64,000 bases of DNA, taken from contig NC_035448.2 of assembly GCF_002127325.2 (NCBI RefSeq), positions 89,758,503 to 89,822,502 of the forward strand, in the 5' to 3' direction. Position numbers and translations under genes: made by a program. This document shows positions 47,215 to 59,191 of the stretch, one piece after another. The notes below the pieces were generated by a model, which was not told where the DNA came from, searched no databases, and was given only the letters and a program-made list of their open reading frames with translations. Source of the stretch: Helianthus annuus. Taxonomy: Eukaryota; Streptophyta; Magnoliopsida; Asterales; Asteraceae. The first letter of the stretch is position 1; each line of letters starts with the position of its first letter.

Positions 47215-50200
47215 AGTAGTAGTAGCTTCAGCCTCAGAAGTGGATGCATTGGTTTCGAATAACTGAGGATACTTTTCTTGCATCTGATCTTCGCGTTCCC
47301 AGGTATACTCTGGACCACGCTGGGAGTTCCAACGAATTCGAACAAGAGGGATTCTCTTGTGCTTGAGGACCTTAACATCCCGGTCCGTGATTTCAACTGG
47401 TTCCTCGACGAACTGCAACCGCTCGTCGATAGTGAGTTCCTTAAAAGGAATTATAAGGGTCTCATCTGATAGGCATTTCTTCAGATTGGACACGTGAAAT
47501 ACATTGTGAACTGCACCGAGTTCAGGAGGTAGGTTTAATCTGTAGGCTACCTTGCCAATCTTTTCTAAGATTTCGAATGGTCCGACGTACCGCGGATTCA
47601 ATTTGCCTCTTTTACCAAAACGAACCACACCCTTCCAGGGTGAAACTTTCAATAAGACCCGGTCCCCGACCTCAAATTCCAATGGCTTTCTACGCTTGTC
47701 CGCGTAGGCTTTCTGACGGTCGCGTGCTGCCGCCATGCGTTGTCGTATCTGTGCTATCTTTTCTGTGGCGTCCACAACAATATCTGGACCCGTAATTTGA
47801 CTATCTCCCACCTCTGCCCAACAGAGAGGTGACCGGCATTTACGTCCGTACAATGCCTCAAATGGAGCGGCTTGAATGCTGGTGTGGTAACTGTTATTGT
47901 ATGAGAACTCCACCAAAGGGAGGTGCTTTTCCCAGCCGTTGCCGAAATCGATAACACACGCTCGAAGCATGTCTTCTAGAGTTTGAATAGTTCGCTCAGA
48001 CTGCCCATCCGTCTGAGGATGATATGCTGTGCTCATGTCTAATCGTGAGCCGAAGGATTTGTGCATCGCTTGCCAAAGCTCTGACGTGAATCGTGCATCG
48101 CGATCCGAAATAATAGAGGTGGGCACTCCGTGCCTCGAAACAATTTCTTTCATGTAGATGTCTGCTAGGGTAGAAAACTTATCCTTTTCTTTGATAGCCA
48201 AGAAGTGAGCAGACTTTGTGAGCCGATCAACGACCACCCAGATAGTGTCATTCCCACGCTGGGATCTAGGTAGGCCAGTAACAAAATCCATGGAAATTTG
48301 CTCCCATTTCCATTGTGGTATTTCTGGTTGCTGAAGTAGGCCTGATGGTTTCTGGTACTCGATTTTAACCCTTGCACAAGTTAAACACTTGCCGACGTAA
48401 GTTGCGATAAGAGCTTTCATGTTTGGCCACCAATAAGTTGTTCTGATATCGTGGTACATCTTATCCGACCCTGGATGTACCGAGTAGCGAGACTTGTGCG
48501 CTTCATCCATCACAAGTTCGCGTAAACCGCCATAAAGTGGGACCCAAATACGCCCCGTTACATAGTAGGCGCCGTCTTCCTTTTGTTCCATTTGTTGCCT
48601 TGAACCGCGCAAGGCTTCAGCCTTGACGTTTTCGGGTTTTAGTGCTTCTATCTGAGCAGCTCGTATCTGTGCAGGAAGACTGGACTGAATGGTAAGCTGT
48701 AGCGCTCGCACGCGCTTAGGTAGAGAGTCTTTCCGACTGAGGGCATCAGCCACAACATTGGCCTTGCCTGGATGATACTTGATGGCGCATTCGTAGTCGT
48801 TCAGAAGTTCAACCCATCTTCGTTGGCGCATATTCAAATCCTTTTGCTTAAGAATATGCTCGAGACTCCTGTGATCGGTGTAAATCGTGCACCTGGTACC
48901 GTACAGGTAGTGTCGCCATATCTTAAGCGCGAAAACAACAGCTCCCAGCTCTAAATCGTGCGTCGTGTAGTTCCGTTCATGAACCTTGAGTTGCCGAGAG
49001 GCGTATGCGATAACTTTATCCCGTTGCATCAATACACAACCAAGCCCTTGTATCGATGCGTCACAATAAACCACGAAGTCATCCGTGCCCTCGGGCAGTG
49101 AGAGAATAGGCGCGCTGCAAAGCCTATCCTTTAAGTACTGGAAAGCGGTCTCCTGTGTATTACCCCATCTGTAAACGACACCTTTCTGTGTAAGCATAGT
49201 GAGTGGTTGCGCGATCTTGGAGAAGTCTTTAATAAATCGCCTGTAGTAACCTGCCAAACCCAAGAATTGGCGTATTTCTGTCGGTGTACGTGGTGCTGGC
49301 CAGTTTCTGATCGAATCAACCTTGGATGGATCGACATGAATCCCATCCTTGTTCACCACATGGCCTAAGAAGTGGACTTCACGAAGCCAGAAGTCGCATT
49401 TTGAAAACTTTGCATACAGTTGCTCCTTTCGAAGAAGTTCCAAGATAAGGCGTAAGTGCTGCTCGTGCTCCTCCTGACTCTTGGAGTAAATCAAAATGTC
49501 GTCGATGAAAACGATAACAAACTTGTCGAGATAGGGTTTGCACACCCTGTTCATGAGATCCATGAAGACTGCAGGTGCGTTTGTAAGCCCGAATGGCATG
49601 ACCAGAAACTCGTAGTGACCGTAGCGAGTTCTGAAAGCAGTTTTGGAGACGTCCTCATCCCGGACTCTCAGCTGATGATACCCTGACCTCAAATCGATCT
49701 TGGAATAGTAACACGACCCTTGCAACTGGTCGAATAAGTCATCTATGCGTGGAAGAGGGTAACGGTTCTTCACCGTCACCTTGTTGAGTTCACGGTAGTC
49801 GATACACATCCTGAACGTACCGTCTTTCTTCTTCACAAATAACACTGGAGCTCCCCAAGGCGAAGAGCTTGGACGAATAAAGCCCTTTTCCAAGAGCTCT
49901 TGTAGCTGCTTCGACAGTTCTTCCAGTTCGGTTGGAGCTAAACGATACGGTGCGCGGGCTATTGGTGCTGCTCCAGGAGCTAACTCAATCTGAAACTCGA
50001 CTTGACGATGAGGAGGTAAACCAGGTAAATCTTCAGGAAACACTTGAGGAAAATCACGCACAACTGGTATATCCTCCAGCTTCTTTTCCTTTGCTGATGC
50101 GTCAGTGACAAGTGCCAGAATGGCAGTATGTCCCTTTCGTAAACATTTCTGCGCCTTTAAGTAAGAGATGATGCCAACCACAGCACCACTCTTGTCACCT

Positions 50201-51798
50201 TGTACTTCGAGAGGTTCCTGACTGGAGCGAGGAATACGAATAACTTTTTCTTTGCATAAGATCTCCGCATGATGTTGGGATAACCAATCCATACCGATGA
50301 CGACGTCGAAACTACCCAAAACTATGGGTATGAGATCAATCGAGAAAGTCTGACCCGCTAGAACAATACTACAACCCTTGACTACCTGCGTGGCTTCTAC
50401 ACTTTTACCATTGGCTAGTTCTACGACGTGTTTGGTGTCTAGGGGTGTTGGTGTACGTTTTAATAATTTACCCATTTTCAGTGACATATAACTTGTATCA
50501 GCACCCGAATCAAATAAGACAGTAACATAAATATCGTCGAGAAGAAACTTACCCATAACCACATTGGGATCATTCACTGCATCTCCTCGACCCAACACAA
50601 AAGCACGACCTCGAGCTTCATTGCCGTTGTTGTTGTTACCATTACCCTGATTGTTGTTATTCCCGTTGCCCTGGTTGTTGTTGTTATTGCGATTCTGGTT
50701 CAACTGAGGGCAATCGCGTTTGTAGTGACCTTCAGCCCCACACTGGAAACACCCCCGGTTTCCACGCTGTGGCTGCTGCTGCTGATTCTGTGGAGCTGGC
50801 GGTGGAAGTTGCTGGTTCTGATTCACTGGTCGCGCGCTTCTACAATCTTTGGCCTCATGGCCCATCTTGTGGCATCTTTGACATTGACTCCTGCGACATC
50901 TTCCACTGTGGTGTTTGTTGCACCTGTTACACCACGGGTGATTTCCCTTATAACCACTATGTCCCTGACTGCCCGATGACTGCTGACTCGGACTCTGGTA
51001 ATCGTTGGTGCGACGTTGCTGAGTTTGGGACTGAACAGACGCTGATCCCCTGCTGGAATCCCCGTCCCACTTTCTTTTATTCTCGCTGGGTGTGGCAGAA
51101 GTAGCAGCAGTGGGAGTGACTGTAGTAACAGCTGTAGCAGTAGCGCCGACACGCTTCGGCAGTTTATTCTGATCCACTGCCTGATCGGTGATGCGGTGAG
51201 CGAGACACTGTATTTCCTGGATATTGTTGAGGTTAGCCGAGGTAACGTGGCTCTGTATTTCTGGCACCAAACCTTTGAGATACAACTCGATACGCTTGTA
51301 AGGAGGGTCCACCATAGTTGGACATAACACAGCCAACTCATTCGATCTCTTGGTGTAAGCTTCGATCTCCGAACCAACCATTTTCAAATTATACAACTCA
51401 TCCTCCAACTTGTGAATGTCTTCTCTAGTGCAGTATTCCCTCTTGATCAATTCTTTGAAATCATTCCAGGGTGTGGCGTTAGCAGCTGCCAACCCTAAGA
51501 TCTGCACTTGTGCGTTCCACCAAGTGAGCGCAATCCCTTCAAGTGTGCCAGTGGCGAACTTCACCCTGCGAGCCTCAGGGCATTCACACATTTCGAAAAC
51601 CGACTCGATCTTTTCAAACCAGTGGAGGAGTCCAACTGCCCCCTCCGTGCCACTGAACGAGCTAGGGCGACAGTCCATGAAATTCTTGAATGTGCACCCA
51701 GGTTGTTGCTGAGCGGGTTGACCTGCTTGGGCGGCTGCAACTGCCGCAGCAACGAGAGCCTCTAGCTGGGCTTGAGTCATGGTAATTCGTGCGGCCAT
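47152..51798 (-). CDS. gag-pol polyprotein of element F, intact (1548 aa)
   Basis: ATG at 51798 opens [15 protein letters not shown], and the frame is uninterrupted to 47152. The gag intron is absent at the exact junction used in A and E. Domains as in D: Gag with [14 protein letters not shown] and [14 protein letters not shown] knuckles, an Asn-rich linker, [10 protein letters not shown] protease, FIDD RT, RNase H, HHCC and D-D-E integrase, GPF motif and chromodomain. It is a few residues longer than D because of the Gag linker. All catalytic residues are present, so with near-identical LTRs this copy is probably mobile or was very recently. Confidence 0.96.
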   Translation of the reverse strand: MAARITMTQAQLEALVAAAVAAAQAGQPAQQQPGCTFKNFMDCRPSSFSGTEGAVGLLHWFEKIESVFEMCECPEARRVKFATGTLEGIALTWWNAQVQILGLAAANATPWNDFKELIKREYCTREDIHKLEDELYNLKMVGSEIEAYTKRSNELAVLCPTMVDPPYKRIELYLKGLVPEIQSHVTSANLNNIQEIQCLAHRITDQAVDQNKLPKRVGATATAVTTVTPTAATSATPSENKRKWDGDSSRGSASVQSQTQQRRTNDYQSPSQQSSGSQGHSGYKGNHPWCNRCNKHHSGRCRRSQCQRCHKMGHEAKDCRSARPVNQNQQLPPPAPQNQQQQPQRGNRGCFQCGAEGHYKRDCPQLNQNRNNNNNQGNGNNNNQGNGNNNNGNEARGRAFVLGRGDAVNDPNVVMGKFLLDDIYVTVLFDSGADTSYMSLKMGKLLKRTPTPLDTKHVVELANGKSVEATQVVKGCSIVLAGQTFSIDLIPIVLGSFDVVIGMDWLSQHHAEILCKEKVIRIPRSSQEPLEVQGDKSGAVVGIISYLKAQKCLRKGHTAILALVTDASAKEKKLEDIPVVRDFPQVFPEDLPGLPPHRQVEFQIELAPGAAPIARAPYRLAPTELEELSKQLQELLEKGFIRPSSSPWGAPVLFVKKKDGTFRMCIDYRELNKVTVKNRYPLPRIDDLFDQLQGSCYYSKIDLRSGYHQLRVRDEDVSKTAFRTRYGHYEFLVMPFGLTNAPAVFMDLMNRVCKPYLDKFVIVFIDDILIYSKSQEEHEQHLRLILELLRKEQLYAKFSKCDFWLREVHFLGHVVNKDGIHVDPSKVDSIRNWPAPRTPTEIRQFLGLAGYYRRFIKDFSKIAQPLTMLTQKGVVYRWGNTQETAFQYLKDRLCSAPILSLPEGTDDFVVYCDASIQGLGCVLMQRDKVIAYASRQLKVHERNYTTHDLELGAVVFALKIWRHYLYGTRCTIYTDHRSLEHILKQKDLNMRQRRWVELLNDYECAIKYHPGKANVVADALSRKDSLPKRVRALQLTIQSSLPAQIRAAQIEALKPENVKAEALRGSRQQMEQKEDGAYYVTGRIWVPLYGGLRELVMDEAHKSRYSVHPGSDKMYHDIRTTYWWPNMKALIATYVGKCLTCARVKIEYQKPSGLLQQPEIPQWKWEQISMDFVTGLPRSQRGNDTIWVVVDRLTKSAHFLAIKEKDKFSTLADIYMKEIVSRHGVPTSIISDRDARFTSELWQAMHKSFGSRLDMSTAYHPQTDGQSERTIQTLEDMLRACVIDFGNGWEKHLPLVEFSYNNSYHTSIQAAPFEALYGRKCRSPLCWAEVGDSQITGPDIVVDATEKIAQIRQRMAAARDRQKAYADKRRKPLEFEVGDRVLLKVSPWKGVVRFGKRGKLNPRYVGPFEILEKIGKVAYRLNLPPELGAVHNVFHVSNLKKCLSDETLIIPFKELTIDERLQFVEEPVEITDRDVKVLKHKRIPLVRIRWNSQRGPEYTWEREDQMQEKYPQLFETNASTSEAEATTTEFRDEIPNQRGDDVTPQENQ

Positions 51799-52042
51799 TG
51801 ATCTTCACATCAAAGGCAACATAAGTGAGAAAGGTTCGCGAATAGTGCGATGACAGAAGAGTGTAAGCACATAAGTATTCTCATGCAATGACAAGTTGTG
51901 AGCAAAGTAATGTAAGCATACTACGAGCAAAGTTCTATGCAAATTCTAGCATGTAGGCAATAAACATAAACCTTATTACCTAGGGAGTTGAGTCTTGCAC
52001 GTGGAGCGAAGCGTCGTTGTGGATCGTTGAGAGCACTGTTCT

Positions 52043-52118
52043 GGTTATAGTCTGGTTTTAATAAAAACGTTTTCCCATATTAAAACCAAGTTCTCTATAA
52101 CCAATGGCTCTGATACCA
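52043..52118 (-). other. Primer binding site and paired leader of element F
   Basis: TGGTATCAGAGCC (minus strand) is at 52118-52106. Outer helix: 52102-52095 with 52050-52043. Inner helix: 52087-52078 with 52063-52054. Sequences are as in D and E. The remaining leader, 51799-52042, has no gene. Confidence 0.85.
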
Positions 52119-52121
52119 ATC

Positions 52122-54203
52122 TGTCACACCCCCAAAATCCACCTGCGGAGTATCACCGCTTGGGAGCGTGACTGACCAGGATCAAGCCACCAATCATATT
52201 GAACATGCATATAGTATTAAGTAAGATAAAAGAAAACCATCCGTTCAATACAAAAGGTGTTCAAAACATGTTATTGTTTTAAAGTGTAGCGGAAGCATAG
52301 TAATAATCCAACAATAGTAAATAGTTCAAATGTTATAATAGTTCAGCATAGAAACCACGAATCCTTGTCCACAACGACCCGCTTCTCCAGTGCAAGCTCC
52401 AAGTACCTAACGATCTGCAAGGCATGTAACAGAATGGTCAACAAACTAGTTGAGCGAGTTCACAGTAAGTAAATGTGTAACAGTAAGTAACAGGTGGCTC
52501 TACAGGGCCGATAGTAAGTTATGCTGGTGGGGGCTTCCCATGTTAAGTTACCACTAGACTATTCGTATTATTATCCCTGTTCTTCGTCCGAGAACAGAAG
52601 TGTGTATAAAGTGTGCGTAGGTTTTACGCACGTATCCTTCGTAACCTGAGGATAGGAGTAAGTAATGCGTACACGTAGGTTTTACGTGCGTATCCTTCGT
52701 AACCGAGGATAGAATGGCATGTGAACCCGTAGGTGTTATCCCAACCTACGTAACCGTCCTGACATCCGAGGACATGATAGGTGACAGTCTAGTAAAGCAT
52801 ATGTACGTTCCTTTCAATAACAACCTTTAACCCATTCCCACAACCCGGGAATCCCATGCCTTAGTAGGAGTGTGAACTCACCTTGGTTTGCTCGGTATGC
52901 TAGGTTATGCACTCACAAGTAATTAATCACGTCCTAGTGTATGCACGTATAACGAATCAGTTTATGTTCACAATTGTACGCATGCAGTTAATTGTTCACA
53001 TAGCAGTCAGTTTGCATATCGGCACAACACGTAGTATTACACGAATATGTTCATCACCAAGCATGGCATGACTATTAATACAACATATGTTCTACTGTTC
53101 AAAGCATTATCAAAACCCTAATATCTTTCGATTCATAATTCATCCTTCGACAGTCCATTATCACCATTTTCCTTCGGACCGAAGGTTATGCTTCGGACCA
53201 TGTCTATCTTTCGGTCCAACTATCTTTCGGTCCAACTATCTTTCGGTCCAACTATCTTTCGGTCAAACTATGGTTCGGTCAACAAGTATCCTTCGGTCAA
53301 ATAATGGTTCGAACAGCTAATATCTTTCAGTCAATATCAGTTATGTTTATCCATTAACACAATTTTCACAATTTAGTAAATATCAACCAGATCAAACAAG
53401 CATGATTCCCACGTTTATCAAGAACCCTAATCTGATTAACAAGCATAACACTTTATCCTATACGATTCCGTTTTCAAGAACAGTGAACAATAACAATCCG
53501 TAGTGTATACATCACAACCAATCCACAAGCTTTATCATTAACCCTAATCACAACAGATCCAATTTGCATACAAATCCGATGAACATCCAAATCCTACCAA
53601 TCATGCACAACCGATTAACATACAACCCTAGCATCTTTCAAAACATCCATACTAACCGATCACGATATGAACAATTCGATTAACATATATCCGATTAGTA
53701 TACGTATCCGGTTAATCATACAGTCAACATATTGCAAGTAAATTGGTAAATCATGAAATCACATACACCTTAAATACTAACCGGAATTGAAAGCAAAAAG
53801 GGAATCGTTCAGCAAGAAATCTCCGGTTGGTTGTGATTGCCGTCACACACACAATGAAAACTAGGGTTCTTAGAAAAACTGCCGACTTGCATGTAATACT
53901 CGTATATAAACATTTTACATGAATGGGCCAAGCCCATTAGAATAACCGGGCCGAAGGATATGTTTCGAGATTCATCATTCCGAAGGATGATCTTTCGGAT
54001 CGAAGGATGTGTTTCGACATCCTTCGATTCATGCATCATGTTTCGTGGGACATCCTTCGAAAGTTGGGCCATGTTTCACACTAACTAGTTAACACATAAT
54101 ACAAGTTTCACAATATGGCAATCAAATGTGCAATTAAACAATTAGTCAATACATGTTCGTGTAATACATATGAAATCAAATCTTGGAATTTCGAGTTGTC
54201 ACA
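52122..54203 (-). repeat. 5' LTR of element F (2082 bp)
   Basis: It pairs with 44994-47075. The predicted leader intron lies between 52881 and 52415. TATCCTTCG...CGAGGATA repeat hairpins lie near 52600-52720, inside that interval. No gene is seen. Confidence 0.94.
52415..52881 (-). promoter_or_regulatory. Predicted leader intron in LTR F
   Basis: Donor CCAAG|GTGAGTTCAC and acceptor ATGCCTTGCAG| on the minus strand are 467 bases apart, the shortest spacing among the LTRs. Confidence 0.6.
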
Positions 54204-55891
54204 ATATGATCTCAAGTGTTCCAGGGGTAGTCAAGCCTATCCCGGAGATTGCAGATGGAAGCCATAAGGTATCCCGTTTTGCACCACCAATTTGTGATGC
54301 AGAAGTACCCAAAAGGTTCCATATCCCTACTATGAAGCTGTATGATGGTACAACGGATCCTGAGGAGCACATAGCACAATACAGGGAGAGGATGGAGATC
54401 AATCCAATCCCAGAAAAGTTAAAGGAAGCATGCCTATGTAAAGGATTTGGATCCACCCTTACTGGATCAGCTCTTAAATGGCTGCTAAGTCTTCCCCCTT
54501 ACTCTATCACTTCATTTGCTAATTTAGTTAATTTATTCAATAACCAATTCTCTTGTAGTAGGAAATTTGAAAGATTAACTAGTGATTTATATAGGATAAC
54601 TCAAAGTCATAATGAATCATTAAGGGATTATATAACTAAATTCAGTAAAGAATCCTTGGACATTCCCAACTTGGATATGGCAACGGCTGTAGAGGCCTTC
54701 AAAATGGGATTGCTTAAGGATTCATTGTTCTATGATGATCTTGTTATGACACCATGCAGGAACCTAGATGAAGTAAGAACTCGGGCACTCAGGTTCATCC
54801 GGCTAGAGGATGATAAGAGGATCCAGGAGAGGCAAGTAGGATCCTCAAAACAGGAAAAAAAAGGATCCTCTTTCAAGAACAATAAGTTCAAATCCTACCA
54901 TAGAAATGACAACCAGAACGTGCATGCTGTTGACCAAGAAGAGGATGATGAGGATTATCCTCCGATTTCTGAATATTGTTTTTCTGTTGACAATCATGAA
55001 CTAATCCTTGCAATGCAGAATCTAGGAGAAAAAGCCAGATGGCCCAGAAAGAATGACAAACCATCCGGGACTAAAGACAAGTCAAAGTGGTGTGCATACC
55101 ACGAGGATTTCGGGCATCTAACTGAAGAATGCATAGCATTAAGAAAAGAGATTGGATATCTGCTAAGCAAGGGGCATCTAAAAGAATTGTTGGGAAGAAA
55201 AAAACAAAGGACTCAGGATCCTGAAAGGATCCCTGAAAAGGCTCCAGCCCCTCCGGCGAATGCACAAGTGATCAACTTTATTTCCGGAGGATCAAATATT
55301 TGTGGTACATCCTTCTCGGCAGCCAAAAGGCATGCAAAGGAAGCAAAAATGGATAATGGAGAAAGACCTATTCGAACATCAAGTGTCTCGGAAGGAAAAA
55401 CGATAACGTTTGATGAGGATGATCGCATTAACATCCAGGATCCTCATCATGACAGTTTAGTTATTACTCTCTTTATTTCTAACCACTTTGTCTGCAGGAT
55501 CCTTATCGACGGAGGAAGCTCAGTAAACATTATCCAGCTTGATGTTCTAAAGAAAATGGGTATCCCAGAATCAGACATCACACCAAGATCCTCCGTGCTT
55601 GTGGGATTCAGTGGAGAAACGAAGAAAACTCTGGGGGACATTAAACTCCCAATCTGCGTGGAAGGATTACATAATTATCAAAAATTTTGTGTCATTGACT
55701 GTTTATCTTGTTGTAATGTTATCCTTGGCAGGCCCTGGATACATGATATGAAAGCAGTCCCATCTACCTACCATCAATGTGTGAAACTCCCTAGCCCATG
55801 GGGGATAATCAAGATCGACAGTGACCAGCAAGAGGCTAAGGATTGTTATACCTCATCCATGAAACCAACCTCGAAGCCAAGGGAGCAATAG
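54204..55891 (+). CDS. B2 gag (C-terminal part) and protease, ending at UAG
   Basis: After the second ATATG the frame continues through the retrotransposon gag domain, an acidic linker, a C-X2-H-X4-H-X4-C knuckle (CAYHEDFGHLTEEC) and a protease with LIDGGSSVNI, then ILGRPW. A DGG active site is usual in Tat elements. The frame is open over about 560 codons and ends at TAG 55889-55891. The next reading frame (RT) is in the same phase, so the TAG separates Gag-protease from RT rather than marking a frameshift. The gene as a whole is split by E and F, so this genomic copy cannot make one product. Confidence 0.88.
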
Positions 55892-55900
55892 CAATTACAG
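55886..55900 (+). promoter_or_regulatory. Candidate stop-codon readthrough site between protease and RT
   Basis: The bases read CAA TAG CAA TTA CAG. This fits the UAG-CAR-YYA rule for readthrough and, as I recall it, is the same 15-base context as the tobacco mosaic virus replicase stop. RT coding continues in frame directly after. It could also be a chance CAG-to-TAG mutation. Confidence 0.6.
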
Positions 55901-57160
55901 TATCCTCCAAGGAGTGTCTTGGAGGCAAGGGAACAAGATGTGGACGAAATCCTTTTGGATCCTAGTGATCCTGAATCAAAAATCTATATCGGATCAGGGA
56001 TCCTTGGCGAGTTGAAAGAAGACATAATATCCTTCCTCAAAAGAAGAAAATCTACCTTTGCATGGAAACATGAAGATATGACAGGTATATCTAAGGATAT
56101 TATCACTCATAAACTTGGCATTGACAGGTCGATCAAACCAATCCATCAAAAAAGGAGAAAGTTTGCACCAGAAAGGAATGCCATTATCCAGGAAGAAGTA
56201 GAGAGACTACTTCGAGCAGGTATGATCAGAGAGGTAAAATATCCAAAATGGTTAGCCAATGTGGTTGTTGTCCAAAAGAAAAACGGAAAGTGGAGGGTAT
56301 GTGTCGATTTCACTGATCTAAATAAGGCATGTCCCAAGGATCCTTTCCCATTACCCCACATTGACTCCATGGTGGATGCAACGGCGGGGCATGAACTGTT
56401 AACCTTTATGGATGCATCATCTGGATTCCAACAAATTCAGATGGAACCATCTGACCAAGAGGATACAGCCTTTATGACCCTAACCGGTTTATACTGTTAT
56501 ATTGCCATGCCTTTTGGACTAAGAAATGCAGGTGCAACATATCAAAGGCTGGTGAATATGATGTTCAAAGATCAAATAGGACAAACTATGGAAGTATACA
56601 TAGATGATTTGGTAGTCAAGTCAAAGAAAGCTGAGGATCACCTAAGGGACTTGGAGGAAGCATTTGATATCCTTAATAATTATAACATGAAGCTTAATCC
56701 TTCAAAATGCCACTTTGGTGTTAAAGCAGGTAAATTTCTAGGATATATGGTAACTCAGAGGGGCATCGAAGCAAGCCCGGAGCAAATTAAAGCACTAGTA
56801 AATATCAAGTCCCCTGCCAATGCTAAGGATGTGCAAAGGCTAACAGGCAGGATAGCAGCCCTAAACAGGTTCATATCAAAATCCTCAGAAAGATGTAAAG
56901 AATTTTATGATATCCTAAGGAAAAACAAAAAATTTGAATGGACTGAAAAGCATGAGAATGCTTTAGAAGCCCTTAAAGAATATATGTCCTCAGCACCAGC
57001 ATTAATGAAACCCGGAAAAGGAGATGTGTTATCCTTATACCTAGCGGTATCCTCAACCGCTGTAAGTGCTGTCCTTGTTAAGGATCACGAAGGTACACAA
57101 CATCCTATTTACTATGTAAGTAAGAGTTTACTTGATGCAGAATCCAGGTACTCACACCTA
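55892..57160 (+). pseudogene. B2 reverse transcriptase and start of RNase H, truncated
   Basis: The frame is continuous from the TAG. RT shows VNVVVVQKKNGKWRVCVDF-like and PFPLPHIDSMVDATAGHELL segments, MPFGLRNAGATYQRLV, and the YIDDLVVKS catalytic motif. RNase H begins with LYLAVSSTAVSAVLV, where the usual first Asp is not seen, as is common in Tat elements with a second RNase H. The similarity stops after RYSHL at the CACCTA junction, where Tekay RNase H follows in another frame. Integrase and the second RNase H are absent. I read no other stop within this part. Confidence 0.88.
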
Positions 57161-59115
57161 TCCTCTCATTGCCCGAGGGCACGGATGACTTCGTGGTTTA
57201 TTGTGACGCATCGATACAGGGGCTTGGTTGTGTATTGATGCAGCGGGATAAAGTTATTGCCTACGCTTCGCGGCAACTCAAGGTTCATGAACGGAACTAC
57301 ACGACGCACGATTTAGAGCTGGGAGCTGTTGTTTTCGCGCTTAAGATATGGCGACACTACCTGTACGGTATCAGGTGCACGATTTACACCGATCACAGGA
57401 GTCTCGAGCATATTCTTAAGCAAAAGGATTTGAATATGCGTCAACGGAGATGGGTTGAACTTCTGAACGACTACGAATGCGCCATCAAGTATCATCCAGG
57501 CAAGGCCAATGTTGTGGCTGATGCCCTCAGTCGGAAAGACACTCTACCTAAGCGCGTGCGAGCGCTACAGCTTACTATTCAGTCCAGTCTTCCTGCACAG
57601 ATACGAGCTGCTCAGTTAGAAGCACTGAAACCCGAAAACGTTAAAGCTGAAGCCTTACGCGGCTCAAGGCAACGCATGGAACAAAGGGAAGACGGCGCCT
57701 ACTATGTAACGGGGCGTATTTGGGTCCCACTTTATGGCGGTTTACGCGAACTTGTAATGGATGAAGCTCACAAGTCTCGCTATTCGGTACATCCAGGGTC
57801 GGATAAAATGTACCACGACATCAGTACTACTTATTGGTGGCCTAGTATGAAGGCCCACATCGCCACCTATGTTGGCAAATGCTTAACCTGTGCGAGAGTC
57901 AAGGTTGAATATCAGAAACCAGCTGGTCTACTTCAGCAGCCTAAGATACCGCAATGGAAATGGGAAGAAATTTCCATGGATTTCGTTACGGGTTTACCTA
58001 GATCCCAGCGTGGGAATGACACTATTTGGGTGATCGTTGATCGACTCACAAAGTCTGCTCACTTCTTGGCTATCAAAGAAACGGATAAGTTTTCTACCCT
58101 AGCAGACATCTACTTGAAAGAAGTTGTTTCGAGGCACGGAGTGCCCACCTCTATTATTTCGGATCGCGATGCACGATTCACGTCAGAGCTTTGGCAAGCG
58201 ATGCACAAATCCTTCGGCTCACGATTAGACATGAGCACAGCATATCACCCTCAGACGGATGGGCAGTCTGAGCGCACGATTCAAACCCTAGAAGACATGC
58301 TTCGAGCGTGTGTTATCGATTTCGGCAACGGCTGGGAAAAGCACCTTCCTTTAGTGGAGTTTTCATACAATAACAGCTATCATACCAGCATTCAAGCCGC
58401 TCCATTCGAGGCATTGTACGGACGTAAATGCCGGTCACCTCTCTGTTGGGCAGAGGTGGGGGATAGTCAAATTACGGGTCCAGAGATTGTTGTGGACGCC
58501 ACAGAAAAGATTGCGCAGATACGACAACGCATGGCGGCAGCACGCGACCGTCAGAAAGCCTACGCGGACAAGCGTAGAAAGCCATTGGAATTTGAGGTCG
58601 GGGACCGGGTTTTATTGAAAGTTTCACCCTGGAAGGGTGTGGTTCGATTTGGTAAACGAGGCAAACTGAATCCGCGGTACGTCGGACCATTCGAAATCTT
58701 AGAAAAGATTGGCAAAGTAGCCTACAGATTAAACCTACCAGCTGAACTCGGTGCAGTTCACAATGTATTTCATGTGTCAAATCTGAAGAAGTGCCTGTCA
58801 GATGAGACCCTTATAGTTCCTTTTAAGGAACTCACTATCGACGAGCGGTTGCAGTTCGTCGAGGAACCAGTTGAAATCACGGACCGGGATGTTAAGGTCC
58901 TCAAACACAAGAGAATCCCTCTTGTTCGAGTTCGTTGGAACTCCCAGCGTGGTCCAGAGTATACCTGGGAACGCGAAGATCAGATGAAAGAAAAGTATCC
59001 CCAGTTATTCGAAACCAATGCATCCACTTCTGAGGCTGAAGCTACTACTACTGAATTTCGGGACGAAATTCCAAATCAACGGGGGGATGATGTGACACCC
59101 CAGGAAAACCAGTGA
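57161..59115 (+). pseudogene. Tekay pol 3' part (RNase H, integrase, chromodomain), duplicate of E
   Basis: It matches 39833-41787 almost base for base and encodes the RNase H from [15 protein letters not shown], integrase with HHCC and D-D-E, GPF and chromodomain, about 648 codons with no stop. Gag, protease and RT are missing upstream, so there is no natural start. Upstream it is fused to B2 RNase H in a different frame. The hairpin/purine-tract module follows at about 59053-59191. Confidence 0.9.
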
Positions 59116-59191
59116 ACGATGTAACTTACCTAGCTTCCTCAGTGAGTGCGTACCAAATTTCGGGACGAAATTTCTTTTAAGTTGGGGATAA

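Larger units (their letters stand above)
44994..54203 (-). mobile_element. Tekay-type element F, complete and apparently autonomous
   Basis: Two 2082-bp LTRs (44994-47075, 52122-54203) flank an intact gag-pol without the gag intron. Target duplication ATATG is at 44989-44993 and 54204-54208, and the empty site with a single ATATG is at 62317-62321. I found two LTR differences (near 45546/52674 and 46910/54038). Confidence 0.96.
33691..57154 (+). mobile_element. Tat-type element B2, interrupted and truncated
   Basis: B2 has a 5' LTR (33691-34407), primer site, gag start (34485), E inserted after eight coding bases, gag (44129-44993), F inserted, then gag-protease (54209-55888), a UAG, and RT with the start of RNase H to about 57154. 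Integrase, the second RNase H and a 3' LTR are missing because a second copy of E pol begins at the CACCTA junction. It sits inside B1 gag, so it is younger than B1. Confidence 0.85.

Noticed and set aside
55892..57160. An envelope-like gene expressed by readthrough
   Set aside because: The frame after the UAG is clearly RT (YIDD and flanking motifs), not an extra gene after pol.
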